Part shown: positions 43,326 to 51,497 of the stretch, in pieces
Numbering within the stretch: position 1 is the stretch's first letter
Layout: each line of letters starts with the position of its first letter
NCBI RefSeq assembly: GCF_017942085.1
Contig: NZ_JAGKSP010000002.1
Location: 186,001 to 250,000 of the forward strand
Length of the DNA: 64,000 nucleotides
Origin: Paenibacillus lignilyticus
GTDB taxonomy: Bacteria > Bacillota > Bacilli > Paenibacillales > Paenibacillaceae
Direction: 5' to 3'
Made by a program: the position numbers and the translations under genes
The notes under the pieces: model-generated
Seen by the model: the letters and a program-made list of their open reading frames with translations, nothing else
Told to the model about the DNA's origin: nothing
Databases searched by the model: none

Positions 43326-44186
43326 CTAACCGATGCCGTTCGTATCGACGATCATGACCAGAAATACAATCATCAAATAGTTAATGGAAATAATAAAATT
43401 CGTTTTCGCCCATTTGTTGTTATCCTGCGCCTTGAGCCCGATCAACGTATGAACCAGCCAGAGCACGCCGCCTAGAAGCGAAATGATGAGAAACGCATAA
43501 CCGACGTAGCCATATGTGAAGAACAGAATGCCGGTTGGAATCAAGAGCAGAATGTACGGATTCATTTGCAGCTTCGTGCGATGAATGCCTTTGATGACCG
43601 GCAGCAATGGGAAACCTGCCGCGCGGTATTCTTCCACCCGTCTGATTGCGAGCGACCAGAAATGAGCCGGCTGCCACAGAAACAGCAGTGCAAACAACAG
43701 CCATGCGCCTTCATCCACAACGCCGGTTACCGCGCAGTAGCCGATTACCGGAGGCATTGCACCCGAAACGCCGCCAATGGACGTGCTCCAAGTCGAAGTG
43801 CGCTTCAGCCACATGGTGTAAATGACGACATACACGAAAAACCCAAGCAATCCAAGCCAGCCGCTAATCGGGTTCACCAAGGTGAACAGCACGGTAACGC
43901 CTGCAATCCCTAGTACGATACCGTACACCAAAACGTTGGTCGGACTCAGTCGATTGGTCGGAAGCGCGCGATTCTTCGTGCGTTCCATCTTCTTGTCCAG
44001 CTCGCGGTCCCAATAATTATTAATGACACATGCCGATGCCATCGTAAGTACCGATCCGATCAGCATGTAGAGCAGCAGCAACCAATCAATATCCCATTTG
44101 GAAGCGACCCAAAACCCGCCAAACCCCGCGAAAGCATTCAATCGTACCAGGTTCGGTTTTGTCAGGGCCACATATTCTTTAAACAC
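43326..44186 (-). CDS. ctaB: Protohaem IX farnesyltransferase CtaB (haem O synthase)
   Basis: 286 aa UbiA-family membrane enzyme with about nine transmembrane segments. The prenyl-diphosphate motif is NNYWDRELDKKMERTKNR, with a second DE-like region near KGIHRTKLQM. It adds a farnesyl group to haem B to give haem O. The start is GTG at 44186, seven bases from GGGGAG; the TTG seven codons upstream (44207) lacks such a site. It is followed by sco and the AEC transporter. Confidence 0.93.
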   Translation of the reverse strand: MFKEYVALTKPNLVRLNAFAGFGGFWVASKWDIDWLLLLYMLIGSVLTMASACVINNYWDRELDKKMERTKNRALPTNRLSPTNVLVYGIVLGIAGVTVLFTLVNPISGWLGLLGFFVYVVIYTMWLKRTSTWSTSIGGVSGAMPPVIGYCAVTGVVDEGAWLLFALLFLWQPAHFWSLAIRRVEEYRAAGFPLLPVIKGIHRTKLQMNPYILLLIPTGILFFTYGYVGYAFLIISLLGGVLWLVHTLIGLKAQDNNKWAKTNFIISINYLMIVFLVMIVDTNGIG

Positions 44187-44404
44187 AGCCAGTCTCCCCG
44201 CTTCCAATGCCTATGAGTGAAAATTAACCCATCTTTTTTGTTTTAAAATCGTTCTTTATCATACCGAAAAAACAAGCTGTTGACAATGTTCGCGGTTCTT
44301 GTTCATGAATTTGACACCTAATGGAACCATTTTGCCCATATCTCAATACACTGTCAATGTGGTCAATGGCCTATGTGATCGAAAGGAAGTGGAACCCAAG
44401 CGAA

Positions 44405-44827
44405 ATGGCAGCTATTAAATCCAACTCCGAAGAAGTCAAACTGCTTGCAAGGCTCCTCCGCGCGGAAGCTGAAGGCGAAGGCAACCAGGGTATGTTGATG
44501 GTAGGCAATGTTGGTGTCAACCGTGTGCTGGGAAACTGCATCGATTTCAAGAACATTCGCACCATTCAACAGATGGTATACCAGAGCCCCGGAGGATTCG
44601 AAGCAACTCAGAAAGGCTATTTCTATCAAGCTGCCAGAGACAATGAGATCGCGCTGGCCAAACGCGTCATAAACGGTGAACGCCTATGGCCGTCAACGAA
44701 CTCCTTATGGTACTTCCGTCCTGCCGGCAGCTGCCCTCCAACATGGTGGGATCAGAGGCTCGTCGGTAAATTCAAGGCACACTGCTTCTATTCTCCGAAG
44801 CAAAGCGAGTGCCCGGCAGTTTATTGA
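44405..44827 (+). CDS. cwlJ: Spore cortex-lytic hydrolase CwlJ
   Basis: 140 aa beginning MAAIKSNSEEVKLLARLLRA, close to B. subtilis CwlJ (142 aa) in length and sequence (RAEAEGEGNQGMLMVGNVGVNR, GYFYQAARDNE, SLWYFRPAGSCPPTWW). It lacks a signal peptide, as expected for a mother-cell protein placed in the coat. CwlJ degrades cortex during germination, notably with calcium-dipicolinate. The frame is open upstream to 44321, but the start behind the natural family N-terminus is preferred. It heads a cwlJ-gerQ pair as in B. subtilis. Confidence 0.93.
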   Translation: MAAIKSNSEEVKLLARLLRAEAEGEGNQGMLMVGNVGVNRVLGNCIDFKNIRTIQQMVYQSPGGFEATQKGYFYQAARDNEIALAKRVINGERLWPSTNSLWYFRPAGSCPPTWWDQRLVGKFKAHCFYSPKQSECPAVY

Positions 44828-44872
44828 TGATCCCTTTAAAGTTGATAATGCGAAAGTGAGGAATTAATTCTT

Positions 44873-45391
44873 ATGTCAAACGGTTATGGGTACAATTCAG
44901 CGGTTAGTCCAGCAAGTACGGGAGGATTTCCCGGAGGATACGGTTACGGCTACTATCAGCATCCGACAGCGACACCGATGCCGAGTCCGGTGCCAACACC
45001 TTTCGTAGCAGGTGCTTCCATGGCTCCGCCAATGGTACCAAGCGGTTCATTCGTTACACCTGCCGGCGGTAATGTCATTACCATTCCGGCTACCGAAGAG
45101 TCTTATGTAGAGAATATCCTGCGGATGAACCGCGGAAAAATGGCTACCTTTTATATGACGTACGAGAACAACCGGGAATGGAACGCCAAAGTATTCCGCG
45201 GTATCATCGAAGCCGCAGGACGCGATCATATCATTATCAGCGATCCGTCTACAGGAATGCGTTACTTACTGCTTACGCTAAATCTCGATTACGTTACATT
45301 CGATGGCCCGATTAACTACGAATATACGTTTAACGGCCAAACGATTACGAATACGACGCCGGTATCTACTCCGGTACCGACGGGCCGCTGA
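44873..45391 (+). CDS. gerQ: Spore coat protein GerQ
   Basis: 172 aa. A Gly/Tyr/Pro-rich N-terminal third is followed by the conserved GerQ domain (about 75-155: EESYVENILRMNRGKMATFYMT, NREWNAKVFRGIIEAAGRDH, YLLLTLNLDYVTFDG). GerQ is needed for CwlJ localisation in the spore coat and is cross-linked by transglutaminase in B. subtilis. It lies 45 bases after cwlJ. Its 3' end overlaps the convergent gene at 45366 by 26 bases. Confidence 0.92.
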   Translation: MSNGYGYNSAVSPASTGGFPGGYGYGYYQHPTATPMPSPVPTPFVAGASMAPPMVPSGSFVTPAGGNVITIPATEESYVENILRMNRGKMATFYMTYENNREWNAKVFRGIIEAAGRDHIIISDPSTGMRYLLLTLNLDYVTFDGPINYEYTFNGQTITNTTPVSTPVPTGR

Positions 45392-45665
45392 TCGGCTTAA
45401 AGGTCCACGCATGGACTTTTGGGCTGCCGCCCGGCACCCACTGTGACATCGCATGCCATGAAGAACGCTCCCCGCAGCGTTCTTTTTTGATGTCCAGCGC
45501 TTCCTGCTCGCTCGCCGCTTCCCACACCTCCACGAAGAGCAGCGGCTGATCGGTGCCCTCATACAGCTTGAACGCCTCGCCATTGCCGGGCTTGTCCGCA
45601 ATCCAGCTTCGATACAAGGCTTCGCTCTCGGGTGCAATATGATACTCCACAAAACAAATATACAT
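45366..45665 (-). CDS. Conserved small protein, possible dimeric alpha-beta barrel
   Basis: 99 aa from the ATG 10 bases behind AAAGGA. MYICFVEYHIAPESEALYRSW and QPLLFVEVWEAASEQEALDIKKE look like the strand-helix pattern of ABM/NIPSNAP-type ferredoxin-like domains. No catalytic residues can be assigned. The function is unknown. The last 26 bases overlap gerQ on the other strand. Confidence 0.6.
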   Translation of the reverse strand: MYICFVEYHIAPESEALYRSWIADKPGNGEAFKLYEGTDQPLLFVEVWEAASEQEALDIKKERCGERSSWHAMSQWVPGGSPKVHAWTFKPISGPSVPE

Positions 45666-45948
45666 GTGCGGCACATCCTTTCGGTAACCAAGTTAGTTCG
45701 CGTCGCGGCGGCCTATTCCGGCGTTAACAAATATTTAGTTATAATCGCCCACGATTCGGAAAATACTTAAGCGTACAAATAGAAGTATCGAGGTGAAACG
45801 GCTGTCGACTTCCCCCTTGTCGGCGCAGCGCGTTTCATTCCGGTGGAATATAGGGTTAGTATAAGGTGTAACACTTATTCTTTCTTATATTTACACAAAA
45901 TGTGCATTTCCACACCAAGGCATATGCTAACACGAGGAGGTTCCCTGT

Positions 45949-46935
45949 ATGGATAGCGGAACGCATTTGGTCATGGGACTGGGACTCGCGGGGCTCGCCT
46001 CTGTCGATCCGGCCGTCGCCTCCGACCAAACGCTCTATGCCGCCGTTCTGATCGGAACGGTGCTTGGATCGCAAGCACCCGATCTTGACGGATTGCTGCG
46101 CTTCAAGAGCAATGCGGCTTACATTCGAAACCATCGAGGCGCATCACATTCCCTGCCGGCCATTGGCATCTGGACCGCGCTAATCACCTTGCTGCTCCAA
46201 ACGATATTTCGCTTTCAGCTTCCATGGCTCCATCTTGGGGGCTGGGTACTGCTCGCCGTCGTTGTCCATGTATTCGTCGATTTGTTTAATACGTACGGCA
46301 CGCAGGCGATGCGGCCGTTCAATCAGAAATGGATTTCCTGGAACATAATCCATATCTTCGACCCGGTTATCTTCTTGGCCCATCTCATTGCGATTGTCAT
46401 GTGGGGACTTAAGGTCGGGAATCCGCAAATTGTATTCCCGCTGCTCTACGCCTTCTTGATTGTTTATTATTGCTGGCGAACGGCAGCCCATTACGCCCTC
46501 CAGAAGCAGCTCGTTCGCATCGATACCGTACATGAGGCCGGCGACCGCTATATCCTGATCCCAACCATATCGCTATATGATTGGAATGTCGTGAAACGCC
46601 GCGCTGACGACTCCTTCCTAATCGGTGACTATCGGCATGGCAAGCTGCGCTGGATGGACCGGGCCAAATGCTCCGACCACCCTGCCGTTGAGAAGTCCAA
46701 GAACGATCATTCCATTCGTGCCTTTCTCTACTTCACTTCCTTCGCTTGTGCCGAAGTGCAGGAGCATCCTTGGGGGTATGAAGTTCGCTGGTCCGATGTG
46801 CGCTATCGTCATCGCAAGCAATATCCCTTTGTCGGCGTGCTGCTGATGGATACAGAGTTTAAAACATTAGGCTCTTACGTCGGGTGGTTAAGCGAGGATC
46901 GGCTGCAAAAGCGGCTGAGAATGAATACGTATTGA
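45949..46935 (+). CDS. yfhP: YfhP-type membrane-bound metal-dependent hydrolase (DUF457)
   Basis: 328 aa. The N-terminal half is membrane-embedded and carries conserved polar motifs GTHLVMG, QAPDLDG, NHRGASHSLPAIG and HVFVDLFNTYGT, the hallmarks of the YdjM/YfhP DUF457 family, thought to bind metal. The C-terminal 130 residues are soluble. Start behind GAGGAGG. B. subtilis YfhP has the same length (327 aa). Its substrate is unknown. Confidence 0.88.
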   Translation: MDSGTHLVMGLGLAGLASVDPAVASDQTLYAAVLIGTVLGSQAPDLDGLLRFKSNAAYIRNHRGASHSLPAIGIWTALITLLLQTIFRFQLPWLHLGGWVLLAVVVHVFVDLFNTYGTQAMRPFNQKWISWNIIHIFDPVIFLAHLIAIVMWGLKVGNPQIVFPLLYAFLIVYYCWRTAAHYALQKQLVRIDTVHEAGDRYILIPTISLYDWNVVKRRADDSFLIGDYRHGKLRWMDRAKCSDHPAVEKSKNDHSIRAFLYFTSFACAEVQEHPWGYEVRWSDVRYRHRKQYPFVGVLLMDTEFKTLGSYVGWLSEDRLQKRLRMNTY

Positions 46936-46942
46936 CTTAAGG

Positions 46943-46974
46943 AAGCCTCTTCTTGCACAATAGAAGAGGCTTTT
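46943..46974 (+). terminator. Terminator after yfhP
   Basis: AAGCCTCTTCT pairs with AGAAGAGGCTT and is followed by T residues, 8 bases after the stop. Confidence 0.85.
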
Positions 46975-47043
46975 CGCTTGTTTCGTTTAGGAAACGGGTT
47001 CGAAAGAAACAATAAGTACGTTTGATTCTATAAACATAACAAA

Positions 47044-47079
47044 GCAGAAGCTCAAGGCTGCCCTTGAGCTTCTGCTGTT
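47044..47079 (-). terminator. Terminator after the first SASP gene
   Basis: GCAGAAGCTCAAGG pairs perfectly with CCTTGAGCTTCTGC around CTGC. On the minus strand it is followed by TTTGTT. Confidence 0.85.
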
Positions 47080-47113
47080 ACTCTTCGGTATTTATTGTTC
47101 CTTTAACAGCGCT

Positions 47114-47344
47114 TTAACGGAAGTTGGATGATCCCGATAGTTGCTGTTCGGCGATTTGGACGAGTTTACGAGTGATGTATCCGCCCAATGATCCTGCGTC
47201 TCGAGTCGAGACGTTGCCATAGTAGCCATCTGAAGGAATTTGAATACCCAACTCTTGCGCCGCCTCATACTTCATTTGTTGAAGAGCTGCGGTTGCTTGC
47301 GGTACGACCAGCGTATTGCTGCTACGAGATTGTTGTCCTGCCAT
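47114..47344 (-). CDS. Alpha/beta-type small acid-soluble spore protein
   Basis: 76 aa with the SASP repeats AALQQMKYEAAQELGI, the cleavage-type segment near the middle, and TRDAGSLGGYITRKLVQIAEQQL. SASPs coat and protect spore DNA from UV and are degraded at germination. AAAGGAG precedes the ATG. A forespore sigma-G promoter lies immediately upstream. Pairs with the SASP at 50552-50773. Confidence 0.95.
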   Translation of the reverse strand: MAGQQSRSSNTLVVPQATAALQQMKYEAAQELGIQIPSDGYYGNVSTRDAGSLGGYITRKLVQIAEQQLSGSSNFR

Positions 47345-47388
47345 GTGGAATTTCTCCTTTCATCTCTTACGATGGTGTGTTGCAAACT

Positions 47389-47418
47389 TATTATGATTCG
47401 TTTGCGAGAAGAATATGC
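47389..47418 (-). promoter_or_regulatory. Sigma-G promoter of the first SASP gene
   Basis: On the minus strand GCATA (47414-47418), 18 bases, CATAATA (47389-47395), matching the sigma-G consensus gHATR-N18-CATnHTA at every defined position. Confidence 0.8.
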
Positions 47419-47461
47419 TAAAGTTTAAAAACAATTTTATAAGGTTAAGGAGAGTGCCTGA

Positions 47462-47638
47462 ATGTCTAAGCCAATGGCCTTGTTTTTCGCGATTTTTTCG
47501 GTATTGCTCATGAGTGCCACAGCTATTTCCATTAGCTATAATGGGTGGGTTGCCGTGCTGATGTTCATATTAACCATCTGCAGTATCGGGGCAGGGTTTG
47601 TCGTGAATGCCAAAATGAAACGCCGCAAACAAGGATAA
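47462..47638 (+). CDS. DUF5325-like small membrane protein
   Basis: 58 aa: MSKPMALFFAIFSVLLMSAT then a second hydrophobic segment (GWVAVLMFILTICSIGAGFVV) and a basic end (KMKRRKQG). Two membrane helices joined by a tight SYNGW turn fit the DUF5325 family of Bacillales. AAGGAG lies ten bases before the ATG. Function unknown. Divergent from the SASP gene, whose sigma-G promoter lies only 44 bases upstream. Confidence 0.7.
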   Translation: MSKPMALFFAIFSVLLMSATAISISYNGWVAVLMFILTICSIGAGFVVNAKMKRRKQG

Positions 47639-47658
47639 AATCTCCCTTGCTTGCGGCG
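47621..47658. terminator. Convergent terminator between DUF5325 and trpS
   Basis: CGCCGCAA with CAAGG pairs with CCTTG and TTGCGGCG, one bulged base on each side. The 5' arm overlaps the end of the DUF5325 coding region. Confidence 0.75.
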
Positions 47659-47685
47659 TTAAGCTTTCTTACAAGTTGATAAACG

Positions 47686-48675
47686 TTAAGAACGAGGCAG
47701 AAGGAAGCCCATTCTCTCTTTCGCATCGCGAAGCGTCTTATCCGCAATGACCGACACGCGCTCTGCGCCTTGCTTCAGAATCTCATGAATTTCGCCTGAG
47801 CTGCGGATTTCCGCGTAACGCTGCTGGAGCGGCTCCAGCTTTGCAACAACATGCTCCGCCAAGTCCTTCTTGAACGCGCCGTAACCTTGCCCTTCATAAC
47901 GCGCTTCGATTTCATCAAGCGTAACCCCCGCACAATGCGAGTAGATACTCATCAGGTTGCTGACTTCCGGCTTCTCGGCTGGATTGAACTTCACCTCGCG
48001 GCCGGAATCGGTCGTTGCGCGGCTGATTTTCTTGCGAATCACATCAGGCGGGTCAAGCAGCGCAATGTAGCTGCCCGGATTCGGATTGCTCTTGCTCATC
48101 TTCTTCGTGCCGTCATCGAGCGACATGATGCGCGCGCCGACTTTCTGGATATACGGCTCCGGAATGGTGAACATTTCGCCGTATCGCTGATTAAAGCGCT
48201 GCGCCAGGTCGCGCGTAAGCTCCAGATGCTGCTTCTGGTCGTCGCCAACCGGTACAAGGTCTGCATTGTACATGAGAATGTCGGCAGCCATCAGCGTCGG
48301 ATAAACGAACAGTCCGGCACCTACAGAGTCTTTGCCTGTTGATTTGTCTTTGAACTGAGTCATCCGCTCAAGCTCGCCCATATAGGCAAGCGTTGTAAAC
48401 AACCAGCCTAGCTCGGCATGCGCTGATACATGGGATTGCACGAATACGCTCGCTTTAGCAGGATCAATTCCCGCCGCGATGAATAATGCCGCAACCGATT
48501 CCGATTGCTCCCTTAGAGCTGCCGGCTCCTGCGGCACCGTAATCGCATGCAAGTCTACGACCATGAAGTAGCATTCATGGGTTTCCTGCAGTTTAACAAA
48601 GTTTTGAATCGCACCGATGTAGTTGCCGAGTGTCAATTGACCGCTTGGCTGAATGCCGGATAATACGCGTGGCAT
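47686..48675 (-). CDS. trpS: Tryptophanyl-tRNA synthetase
   Basis: 329 aa class I synthetase. The HIGH-equivalent is TLGNYIG (GIQPSGQLTLGNYIGA) and the KMSKS loop is KMSKSNP, with the usual DQKQHLELTRDLA segment between. It charges tRNA-Trp. The ATG is eight bases from GGGAGG; the longer open frame adds 22 residues with no family support. A T-box leader with a UGG specifier lies upstream. Confidence 0.96.
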   Translation of the reverse strand: MPRVLSGIQPSGQLTLGNYIGAIQNFVKLQETHECYFMVVDLHAITVPQEPAALREQSESVAALFIAAGIDPAKASVFVQSHVSAHAELGWLFTTLAYMGELERMTQFKDKSTGKDSVGAGLFVYPTLMAADILMYNADLVPVGDDQKQHLELTRDLAQRFNQRYGEMFTIPEPYIQKVGARIMSLDDGTKKMSKSNPNPGSYIALLDPPDVIRKKISRATTDSGREVKFNPAEKPEVSNLMSIYSHCAGVTLDEIEARYEGQGYGAFKKDLAEHVVAKLEPLQQRYAEIRSSGEIHEILKQGAERVSVIADKTLRDAKERMGFLLPRS

Positions 48676-48747
48676 AGTCGGTTCCTCCCTTATGGTTGAT
48701 TGGTTGTGAGCTGGAGTTGTAACAGCCAAAATTGAACGCAAAAAAAG

Positions 48748-49010
48748 CCCTCCGCCGCAAGGGACGAGGACCGTGGTGCCACCCTAATTTGTTTACGAGC
48801 AGCGGATGACTGACGCGCATCTGCTCTGCTTCGTAAACCTCAAGCTTCCTAACGAGAAGCGAAACGAAGACGCATACGGCAGGTCCCTTCGGACCGCTTT
48901 CCTCATCTCTGCTCAAGGATCCATTCGGCAGTCGGACGCATGCACCGGTTCGCACCCCCCACCGGCTCTCTGAAGCAGCAAATCCCCGCTTACTTATTCC
49001 CATCATTGCA
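48748..49010 (-). promoter_or_regulatory. T-box riboswitch of trpS (Trp specifier)
   Basis: On the minus strand the T-box core AGGGTGGCACCACGG is at 48771-48785, followed by a terminator-type stem ending in seven T residues. Further 5' are GAGAGCCGG and GGTGCGAACCGG elements of stem I and the specifier region GAATGGATCC, where TGG (48921-48923) is the tryptophan codon. Uncharged tRNA-Trp should pair there and allow read-through into trpS. Outer boundaries are approximate. The rest of the 511-base gap before the next gene shows nothing else clear. Confidence 0.92.
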
Positions 49011-49186
49011 TTTACGTGAATTATACTCTCTCCGGATGAAATGTCAAGAGCGCTTTGCGCCTATTTTCAGATCGTCAAAATTGTCTCCGGGCGGCTGTCC
49101 TGCTTGGCCCACTTCGAGCATACCTTGTATCGTAGGGAATAGCCTGGCCTATCCCTCGCCTCGCCGAAAGGAGACCTCGAATAGCC

Positions 49187-50110
49187 ATGCATGATTTCCA
49201 GCATATATTCATCAGCATTATTATAGAAGCCTTCCCGTTTATCCTGCTCGGCGTCTTCTTCTCAGCCCTTCTGCAGGTATTCGTCTCAGACGCGATGATC
49301 GCGCGTATAACGCCAAGTCATCCGGTTGCCGGCGTCTTATTCGGCTGCTTGCTCGGGCTGCTCCTGCCCCTGTGCGAATGCGGCATGATTCCGGTCGTGA
49401 GACGGCTGATTCGCAAAGGAATGCCTCCTTACATCGGAATGGTGTTTATATTCGCCGGTCCCATTATCAACCCCATTGTGTTCGCTTCAACGTTCAGCGC
49501 TTTCCGCTCCCAGCCCTCCATGGCTTATTCTCGGATCGGACTTGCATTTGTTGTGTGCATGCTGCTTGGATTGCTTATGGTTCGTTTCATGAAACGCAAT
49601 CCGCTCAAGCTCGGCATGTATTCGTTTAGCGGAGGACGCTCCGGCGAGTCGGCTTACGGCCATAACTACAATTATGGCAGCTTAAACAGCGGTTTTCGCG
49701 AACGTATTCACGCCACCTTCAACCATGCCTCCGATGAGTTTTTTGATATCGGCAAATATTTGATCATCGGCGCCTTCCTGACGGCTATTGTACAATCCGC
49801 AGTTGATCCAACCGTACTCCTCTCACTCAGCGAGCATCCGGCAGCTGCGAATATCTTTATGATGGGGGCCGCATTCGCCTTATCGCTATGCTCCACCTCG
49901 GACGCTTTTATCGCCTCGTCGTTTCATGGAATCTTGGGCCCCGGGGCATTGCTGGGGTTTCTGGTGTTCGGCCCGATGGTAGATGTGAAGAGCCTGCTGA
50001 TGCTGTTCTCCGCTTTCCGCAGCAAGGTTATTATCGCGATCAGCTTGTATCTGGCAGCTGCCGTATGGCTATTGTCCATCGTGACAGAGAAACTCATATT
50101 CAGACAATAA
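49187..50110 (+). CDS. Permease of the DUF318/YcgR type
   Basis: 307 aa with about eight hydrophobic segments. Conserved motifs LPLCECGMIPVVRRLIRKG and FAGPIINPIVFASTF, repeated later as CSTSDAFIASSF, are typical of the UPF0718 permease family. These permeases usually sit beside a YcgQ/DUF1980 protein, as here. Substrate is unknown, with metals or metalloids suspected in some relatives. AAAGGAG precedes the ATG. Confidence 0.85.
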   Translation: MHDFQHIFISIIIEAFPFILLGVFFSALLQVFVSDAMIARITPSHPVAGVLFGCLLGLLLPLCECGMIPVVRRLIRKGMPPYIGMVFIFAGPIINPIVFASTFSAFRSQPSMAYSRIGLAFVVCMLLGLLMVRFMKRNPLKLGMYSFSGGRSGESAYGHNYNYGSLNSGFRERIHATFNHASDEFFDIGKYLIIGAFLTAIVQSAVDPTVLLSLSEHPAAANIFMMGAAFALSLCSTSDAFIASSFHGILGPGALLGFLVFGPMVDVKSLLMLFSAFRSKVIIAISLYLAAAVWLLSIVTEKLIFRQ

Positions 50111-50122
50111 GGAGGCGTGGAT

Positions 50123-50449
50123 ATGATCTCTACCGCCCAGCGCCGAGCCATCGTCCACCATCTGATCAGAAGCTGCATCCTCGCTTGCTTCGGTGTGTTC
50201 ATTATCTATTTGGTCCGGACAGGAAGCCTGCTTCAATACGTGGAGCCTGCCCTAAGCCTCTATGTGAAGCTCTCCGCAATGGGTCTCTTCGCAACGGCCA
50301 TCTACCAGCTTCATTCCGCATGGGACAATTGGCGCGGCGTTGATGCAGCCGCATGTGACTGCAACCACGACCCATCCTCCTCCACGATTGCAAATGTATT
50401 CTACTATGGCTTATTCTTGCTTCCGCTCGCACTTGGCTTCCTGATGTAA
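50123..50449 (+). CDS. Shortened YcgQ/DUF1980-type partner protein
   Basis: 108 aa. Two N-terminal hydrophobic segments (about 15-35 and 45-63) and a third at the end (YYGLFLLPLALGFLM) correspond to the membrane part of DUF1980/YcgQ proteins. Family members usually continue for another 150-200 residues as a soluble domain; here TAA follows GFLM and no continuation is visible in any frame before the SASP promoter. AGGAGG lies seven bases before the ATG. Either a natural short form or a 3' truncation. Confidence 0.72.
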   Translation: MISTAQRRAIVHHLIRSCILACFGVFIIYLVRTGSLLQYVEPALSLYVKLSAMGLFATAIYQLHSAWDNWRGVDAAACDCNHDPSSSTIANVFYYGLFLLPLALGFLM

Positions 50450-50497
50450 TCGGAGAAAATTGGAAAAAATTACATTGAAAATTATGCCAGCGGGATC

Positions 50498-50526
50498 GTA
50501 TAAAAGCTTCCAGCGAATCCATACTA
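50498..50526 (+). promoter_or_regulatory. Sigma-G promoter of the second SASP gene
   Basis: GTATA (50498-50502), 17 bases, CATACTA (50520-50526). The -10 is a perfect sigma-G match; the spacer is one base shorter than at the other SASP gene. Confidence 0.7.
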
Positions 50527-50551
50527 AGGGTACACAAAGGAGGTGATTACG

Positions 50552-50773
50552 ATGGCTTCCAACCGCAGCAGTGGTTCGTTGGTCGTACCCGGGGCTAGCG
50601 CAGCGCTTGATCAAATGAAATACGAAGTAGCAAGAAGTCTTGGCATTTCTTTCGCACAAGACGGATACTATGGCGACATGTTAACTCGTGATGCTGGTTA
50701 TATCGGCGGTAACATTACTCGCAGACTAGTTGAAATTGCAGAAACGCAACTTGCAGGAAGAGCTTCGCGTTAA
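50552..50773 (+). CDS. Alpha/beta-type small acid-soluble spore protein
   Basis: 73 aa with AALDQMKYEVARSLGI and TRDAGYIGGNITRRLVEIAE, the two conserved SASP blocks. The ATG is six bases from AGGAGGTG; the ATT three codons before belongs to the ribosome site region. Similar to, but distinct from, the SASP at 47114-47344. It should be made in the forespore and bound to spore DNA. Confidence 0.95.
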   Translation: MASNRSSGSLVVPGASAALDQMKYEVARSLGISFAQDGYYGDMLTRDAGYIGGNITRRLVEIAETQLAGRASR

Positions 50774-50793
50774 TCCGCCGCATTTTGGCAAAT

Positions 50794-50827
50794 AAAAAGC
50801 TGCCCCAGAGTGCCGAGGCAGCTTTTT
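50794..50827. terminator. Terminator between the second SASP and the 136-aa gene
   Basis: AAAAAGCTGCC pairs with GGCAGCTTTTT. It lies between convergent genes. Confidence 0.88.
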
Positions 50828-50837
50828 GCTGTGTCTA

Positions 50838-51248
50838 TTAAGGAGCATCCCGGAAAGAATGCTGTGCGAATTTAGGTGTATAACGGAACATGCTGCTGGC
50901 CATATTGTAGTTGCTCTCGAACAGTATGCTCGCCGACCAGGCGCCTGTGCCCGTGCGAACCGAGAAATCGTACATGATTTCTCCGTGCGTCCAATTCCGC
51001 TTCAGCTTGATGGAATCGATCGCCATCTGTCTGAAGGCTTGTATCTGTTCTTGCGTCATTCCTTGCTCGGACTGCCCAATCTGACCGTTTCTGCTTTCAA
51101 TCGGATGATGACGAATGCCATATTTGCCGACCGCATTATTTCGAATTTGAATGATTACAGTTCCGGCTTGAGCGTTAAGAAGCTCATCAGCCAATTGCTT
51201 GAAGACGAAGTCCACTTGTCGAGTTAAAGGCATTGCGTCCAAATTCAT
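50838..51248 (-). CDS. Conserved Bacillales protein of unknown function
   Basis: 136 aa from the ATG nine bases behind GGAGG. Conserved-looking blocks: VIIQIRNNAVGKYGIRHHPIE, QAFRQMAIDSIKLKRNWTHG and EIMYDFSVRTGTGAWSASILFE. Mixed alpha/beta, no signal peptide, no cysteines or obvious active site. Its position beside a chemoreceptor and a SASP gives no clear clue. I cannot name the family. Confidence 0.7.
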   Translation of the reverse strand: MNLDAMPLTRQVDFVFKQLADELLNAQAGTVIIQIRNNAVGKYGIRHHPIESRNGQIGQSEQGMTQEQIQAFRQMAIDSIKLKRNWTHGEIMYDFSVRTGTGAWSASILFESNYNMASSMFRYTPKFAQHSFRDAP

Positions 51249-51437
51249 AGGTTTCCGCCTCCGAGATCCTGTATTTAGATGAATTTTCCAAGTCATCCAA
51301 TAGGCCCATTATAAGACAAGATTTTCGATCGCACAATAATAATTATACAAAAACATTACAAACTTTTAGTTCTTTCGACATCTACCTTACAATCGTTCCT
51401 CCTTCTTTCGACACAATCATCCTGTTGTAGACGAATA

Positions 51438-51465
51438 TAGACAAAAAGTACTGTGGTGCTATAAT
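51438..51465 (+). promoter_or_regulatory. Promoter of the chemoreceptor gene
   Basis: TAGACA (51438-51443), 16 bases, TATAAT (51460-51465) with TG one base upstream (TGCTATAAT). It looks like a sigma-A promoter, not the sigma-D type usual for chemotaxis genes. Confidence 0.6.
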
Positions 51466-51497
51466 ATAACTATTCCATATAAAGGAGAGCTTCCACG

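Noticed and set aside
44281..44404. Sigma-E promoter for cwlJ (AATACACT near 44345)
   Set aside because: The -10 is close to CATACAnT, but no acceptable -35 is found at 14-16 bases.
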